This document shows positions 60,661 to 64,000 of a DNA stretch of 64,000 nt, piece by piece (positions within the stretch are counted from its first letter, which is position 1; each line of letters begins with the position of its first letter). A program made the translations under genes and the position numbers. The DNA comes from Alcanivorax sp. 24. GTDB taxonomy: Bacteria > Pseudomonadota > Gammaproteobacteria > Pseudomonadales > Alcanivoracaceae. Below the pieces are notes generated by a model. It was not told where the DNA came from and searched no databases. It saw only the letters and a program-made list of their open reading frames with translations. Location: positions 62,001 to 126,000 of the forward strand of contig NZ_SNUA01000011.1 in the NCBI RefSeq assembly GCF_004360225.1, written 5' to 3'.

Positions 60661-61559
60661 ACGGCCGCCAAGCGGGCGGGCAGGACGGCGTCGCGCCGCC
60701 GCCCGCACCGGCGCCGGCTCCGCGCCCCCTTACCGGCGTCCTGCTGATGGCCGCCGGCGTCGGCATCTTGCCGGTGATGGACAGTCTGGCCAAACACCTC
60801 AGCGATGAGTACCACGTGGTTCAGGTCACCTGGGCTCGCTATCTGTTCCATTTTCTGCTGCTGGGCGCGTTGTTATTATGGCGTCTGCCGTTGTCCGCGT
60901 TGATTCCCCACCATGCCGGTCTGCAGGTTATCCGCAGTGCTTTCCTGCTCAGTACCACTCTTTGTTATTTCGGTGCCATTGCCTTTTTGCCGCTCGCCAA
61001 TGCCCTGGCTCTGGCGTTTCTCGGGCCGCTGGTCAGTACCGCTCTGGCACCCCTGATTCTGGGGGAAAGCGCCGGCCCGCGTCGCTGGATCGCGGTGGCG
61101 GTGGGTTTTCTTGGCACTCTGGTGGTGATCCGTCCCGGCTGGGGGGAGTTCCACTGGGCTTCCTTGCTGGGCTTGGGGGCGGGCGTGTCCTATGGACTTT
61201 ACCAACTCACCACCCGGCGCCTGTCCGGCAGCGGCCGCCCCTCGGTGACTCTGTTTTACACCTCGGTATTCGGTCTGGCGGTGCTCAGTCTGGTCGTGCC
61301 GCTGGTCTGGCGCTGGCCGGAGCCCGCCAGCTGGGGGCTGATGCTGTTGATGGGGTCGGTGGGCGCATTGGCGCACTTCCTCATCATCCGTGCCTTCGAG
61401 TACGCCAGTGCCCCGGTGTTGTCCCCGGTCAGTTATATGGAAATGGTCTCCGCCGTTACCCTGGGCTGGCTGATCTTCGGCGACTTCCCCGACGCCTGGA
61501 CCTGGGCCGGTATTGGCCTGATCGTGGTCAGCGGACTATTGATTGTTATCTGGGAATGA
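60639..61559 (+). CDS. EamA/DMT-superfamily exporter
   Basis: 306 residues from ATG at 60639; GTG at 60621 is also possible and neither has a strong ribosome-binding site. Ten hydrophobic helices make two EamA repeats. The first half has LPVMDSLAKHLSDEYHVVQVTWARYLFHFLLLGALLLW and the second SYMEMVSAVTLGWLIFGDFPDAWTWAGIGLIVVSGLLIV. Such proteins export metabolites such as amino acids, or are of unknown substrate. Its N-terminus is Pro/Ala-rich. It starts inside the DyP gene and is probably cotranscribed with it. A heptamer element begins 9 bases after its stop codon. Confidence 0.85.
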   Translation, partial: GMAERTLNGRQAGGQDGVAPPPAPAPAPRPLTGVLLMAAGVGILPVMDSLAKHLSDEYHVVQVTWARYLFHFLLLGALLLWRLPLSALIPHHAGLQVIRSAFLLSTTLCYFGAIAFLPLANALALAFLGPLVSTALAPLILGESAGPRRWIAVAVGFLGTLVVIRPGWGEFHWASLLGLGAGVSYGLYQLTTRRLSGSGRPSVTLFYTSVFGLAVLSLVVPLVWRWPEPASWGLMLLMGSVGALAHFLIIRAFEYASAPVLSPVSYMEMVSAVTLGWLIFGDFPDAWTWAGIGLIVVSGLLIVIWE

Positions 61560-61567
61560 TAAGAGCT

Positions 61568-61795
61568 GTTGACAGTTGATAGTGGACAGTTGACAGCGGA
61601 AAGAAATGCGGAAGTGCAAAAGCCATTTGCGTATCAACAAAGTCGATTCATGCCTTTTCTGTGGGAAGCTTGCTTGCAAGCGAATGCCGTCAAGCGCCTG
61701 AACGAGCCCCATTCGCTTGCAAGCAAGCTTCCCACAGCGGCTAAAGATCACCTGTTTTTGTTTTCCGCTGTCAACTGTCCACTATCAACTGTCAA
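61568..61795. repeat. Heptamer-armed composite element with inner REP, family 1, symmetrical copy
   Basis: Left arm 61568-61595: GTTGACA, GTTGATA, GTGGACA, GTTGACA, then GCGGAAA. Right arm 61768-61795, its inverse: CTGTCAA, CTGTCCA, CTATCAA, CTGTCAA, preceded by TTTTCCG. The inner REP has arms at about 61659-61683 and 61710-61738 (inner stem TTGC-AA-GCAA). The element starts 9 bases after one stop codon and ends 6 bases before the convergent aldehyde dehydrogenase stop. Confidence 0.92.
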
Positions 61796-61801
61796 CTCTG
61801 T

Positions 61802-63373
61802 TTATTTCTGTTTCCCAAACATTTTCCAGACAAGGAACGGAGTCAGCTTCAGGCTGGCGCCGAGCCATTGCAGCGGGTTTTTGGGGAAGGCGAAACGCAG
61901 GGCGTTGAGCAATCCTTTGTAGGTGGCGCGGTCGAAGGGGTACCACCAGAGGTTGCGTTTGGCCGGCAGCAGGTCCCAGTTTATGGCCTTGACGTGGGTC
62001 ATTTCCTCCAGGCCTTCCGGACCGTGGGTGCGGCCGATGCCGGATTCCTTCCAGCCGCCCCAGGGCGTTTCCGACAGGCCATGACTGTAGAGGTGGTCAT
62101 TGAGGGTGGTGACGCCGGATTCCAGCCGGGCGGCAAGGGCGCGGCCCTTGTTGTTGTCGCGGGTCCAGATCGAGGAGGTCAGGGCCAGTTTGGAGTCGTT
62201 GGCTTTTTCCAGGGCGTCCTCGGCGCTGGCCACCGCGGTGACGGCAATGATCGGGCCGAAGGTTTCCTCGCGCATCACCAGCATGTCGTCGGTGACCTGG
62301 GTGAGCAGCGTGGCGGGCAGAAAATAACCGTTTTCCACCTCGCCCACCGGTTGTGACTGAGCCTCGATGCGCGCGCCTTTGGCGAGGGCGTCTTCCAGGT
62401 GCTGTTCCACCGTGCGTTTCTGGCCTTCGGTGGTGAGGCTGCCAATGTCCACCGGGATGCTTTTATCGTTGCCGGGACCGTGGCGCAGGGCGCGGGTTTT
62501 CTTCGCCAGTAACCCGATGAAGTCGTCGTACACCGAGGCTTCCACATAGACGCGCTCGACGCCGCCGCAGCTTTGCCCGGCGTTCTGGTAACCGGCCCAG
62601 GCGGCGCCGTTGGTGGCCCGCTCCAGGTCGGCGTCGGCCAGCACGATCATCGGGTCGTTGCCGCCCAGTTCCAGTGACAACGGCGTCAGTGTTTGCGCGG
62701 CCTGGGCCATCAGTACCTTGCCGGCGTTGACGCTGCCGGTGAAGAACAGCTTGTCCACGCCGTTCTCAAAGAAGGCGGTGGCCACCGCCGAGCCGGAGCC
62801 GACGATGTGCTGGAACAACCCGTCCGGCAACCGGCCGGCCTCGACGATGCCCTCGATGGCGCGGCCCACCGCCGGGGTGGCGGCGGCCACCTTCAGCAGC
62901 ACGGCGTTACCGGCCATCAGGCCCATGATGATTTCACCGAACGGAATCGACAGCGGGTAGTTCCAGGGGCTGATAATGCCCACCACACCCAGGGGAAGGC
63001 GGCGGATCTCGGTGCGTTTATTGGCGAACAACAGACTGCCACCGGGGCGGCGTTTCGGAGCCAGGACTTTCTCCGCGTTGCGACTGTACCACTGGCAGGC
63101 GAGGGCGCAGGGCAGCACTTCGGTGGCCAGGGCATCGACCAGGGTTTTGCCGTTGCTTTCGCTCACCACTCGCGCCAGTTCCTCGGCGTTGTCGCGAATG
63201 TAATTGCGCATACGCTTGATGTGGACGGCGCGTTCCTTGAACGATTTGGCGGCCCAGATCCGCTGCGCCTGACGCGCCTTCTCGAAACGCTCCGGCAGAG
63301 TCGTGAGGTCGGTTTCATTGAGCTCGGCTACGGCTTTGCCGGTGGCGGGGTTGGTGTCGATCACGACGGTCAT
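61802..63373 (-). CDS. Aldehyde dehydrogenase, fatty-aldehyde type
   Basis: 523 residues. The NAD-dependent ALDH pattern is complete: VGIISPWNYPLSIPFGEI, FTGSVNAGK, ELGGNDPMIVLADADLE with the base Glu, and catalytic Cys in YQNAGQSCGGVERVYVE. The last ~55 residues are hydrophobic and basic (NLWWYPFDRATYKGLLNALRFAFPKNPLQWLGASLKLTPFLVWKMF), unlike soluble ALDHs, and look like a membrane-association tail. In an alkane-using bacterium this would suit oxidation of long-chain aldehydes; the substrate is inferred. The stop codon lies 6 bases from the right arm of the heptamer element. Confidence 0.9.
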   Translation of the reverse strand: MTVVIDTNPATGKAVAELNETDLTTLPERFEKARQAQRIWAAKSFKERAVHIKRMRNYIRDNAEELARVVSESNGKTLVDALATEVLPCALACQWYSRNAEKVLAPKRRPGGSLLFANKRTEIRRLPLGVVGIISPWNYPLSIPFGEIIMGLMAGNAVLLKVAAATPAVGRAIEGIVEAGRLPDGLFQHIVGSGSAVATAFFENGVDKLFFTGSVNAGKVLMAQAAQTLTPLSLELGGNDPMIVLADADLERATNGAAWAGYQNAGQSCGGVERVYVEASVYDDFIGLLAKKTRALRHGPGNDKSIPVDIGSLTTEGQKRTVEQHLEDALAKGARIEAQSQPVGEVENGYFLPATLLTQVTDDMLVMREETFGPIIAVTAVASAEDALEKANDSKLALTSSIWTRDNNKGRALAARLESGVTTLNDHLYSHGLSETPWGGWKESGIGRTHGPEGLEEMTHVKAINWDLLPAKRNLWWYPFDRATYKGLLNALRFAFPKNPLQWLGASLKLTPFLVWKMFGKQK

Positions 63374-63491
63374 GGCTACGGCTCCGGCGGCGGTATTGAA
63401 TCACTGACGGTCATGGTGGAGTGATCGGCAAAGCCATGCCATGGCCGGGGCGCCCGGGAGGGGCGGATTGGACGCCAGGAATGAGAGCCGC

Positions 63492-63570
63492 CGTGGGAAG
63501 CTTGCTTGCAAGCGAATGGGGTTACTTCGGGCGTTGACAATATTCGCTTGCAAGCAAGCTTCCCACAGCG
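63492..63570. repeat. REP-like palindrome downstream of dapE
   Basis: The arms GTGGGAAGCTTGCTTGCAAGCGAAT and its inverse at 63541-63566 are separated by about 26 bases. Inner stem TTGC-AA-GCAA. It lies between the dapE stop and the aldehyde dehydrogenase start, both read on the minus strand. Confidence 0.85.
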
Positions 63571-63591
63571 GCTTCGTAGCGACCTGATAAG

Positions 63592-64000
63592 TCAGACCAG
63601 AAGGTTTTCCAGCACCCGGCGGTAGATTCCGGTGAGAGTATCCAGTTCGCTGATACTGGTGTGCTCGTCCACCTTGTGGATGGTGGCGTTCACCGGTCCC
63701 AGTTCCACCACCTGGGCACCGGTGGGGGCGATGAAGCGGCCGTCGCTGGTACCGCCGGCGGTGGACAGTTCGGTGTCACGGCCGGTTTCCTGGCGGATCG
63801 CCGTCACGGTGGCGTCCACCAGGGCGCCGCGATCGGTCAGGAACGGCTGTCCGGACAGCGTCCATTGCAAGTCATAGTCCAGGCCGTGTTTGTCCAGAAT
63901 CGCCTCGGTGCGCTCGCGCAACCGCGCTTCGGTGAGTTCGGTGGAGAAACGGAAATTGAACAGCACCCGGCACTGGCCCGGAATCACGTTGGTGGCCCCG
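63592..64000 (-). CDS. dapE: Succinyl-diaminopimelate desuccinylase, 3' part, truncated by the window edge
   Basis: The frame stays open to base 64000, so the start lies outside the window; about 135 C-terminal residues are visible. [35 protein letters not shown] is the dimerisation domain of M20 peptidases of the DapE type. [14 protein letters not shown] and [36 protein letters not shown] carry the late metal-binding residues (His of the HKVDE motif). DapE makes LL-diaminopimelate for lysine and peptidoglycan. Confidence 0.93.
   Translation of the reverse strand, partial: GATNVIPGQCRVLFNFRFSTELTEARLRERTEAILDKHGLDYDLQWTLSGQPFLTDRGALVDATVTAIRQETGRDTELSTAGGTSDGRFIAPTGAQVVELGPVNATIHKVDEHTSISELDTLTGIYRRVLENLLV

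Overview
The window is GC-rich, compact chromosomal DNA. It looks like a marine, hydrocarbon- or lipid-using gammaproteobacterium of the Alcanivorax/Alloalcanivorax type. That assignment is inferred from gene content and family resemblance: minCDE, aguAB, lolCD, a fadE-type acyl-CoA dehydrogenase, plsB, a fatty-aldehyde-type dehydrogenase and an acyl-CoA ligase cluster. No database search was run. No rRNA, tRNA, transposase, integrase or CRISPR array was seen.

Layout. 1-10 kb: the end of a PHP/BNR-type protein, a tiny membrane or secreted protein with a long structured leader and its own terminator, a LysR regulator, DUF192 and NUDIX proteins, agmatine catabolism (aguA-aguB), a small BamE-like protein, and the lipoprotein-release genes lolC-lolD. 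10-25 kb: a BetT choline carrier; a tightly overlapping MoxR/DUF58/DUF4350/DUF4129/SpoIIM/RDD operon that runs on into DUF2069, wrbA and arsC; then yihY, acylphosphatase, an alpha/beta hydrolase and a DUF1835 protein. 25-39 kb: a probable catabolic and uptake module with an HSL-type esterase, two MaoC hotdog proteins, acyl-CoA ligase, a secreted NHL propeller protein, enoyl-CoA hydratase, TetR, a five-gene Liv-type ABC importer and a short-chain dehydrogenase. 39-50 kb: minCDE, dps, a frameshifted GFA gene, fadE, cnoX, amtB (with NtrC and sigma54 sites), ppk2 and an SCP2 protein. 52-64 kb: yoaA, tsaB, a thioesterase, uppP, rsmJ, plsB, a DyP peroxidase, an EamA exporter, an aldehyde dehydrogenase and the 3' part of dapE.

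The most unusual content is between the genes. The spaces hold a layered set of repeats. (i) REP-like palindromes have small hairpins whose stems covary from copy to copy. (ii) Composite elements have ends made of short tandem heptamers (about 8 bp in one family) facing each other in inverted orientation, around a core that may hold a REP or a terminator. (iii) Two tandem REP arrays have 94-bp and 92-bp periods; the second shows a 276-bp higher-order period and splits a heptamer-armed element in two. Several of these elements start at or inside stop codons, mostly between convergent genes. This repeat system is the best candidate for something undescribed in the window.
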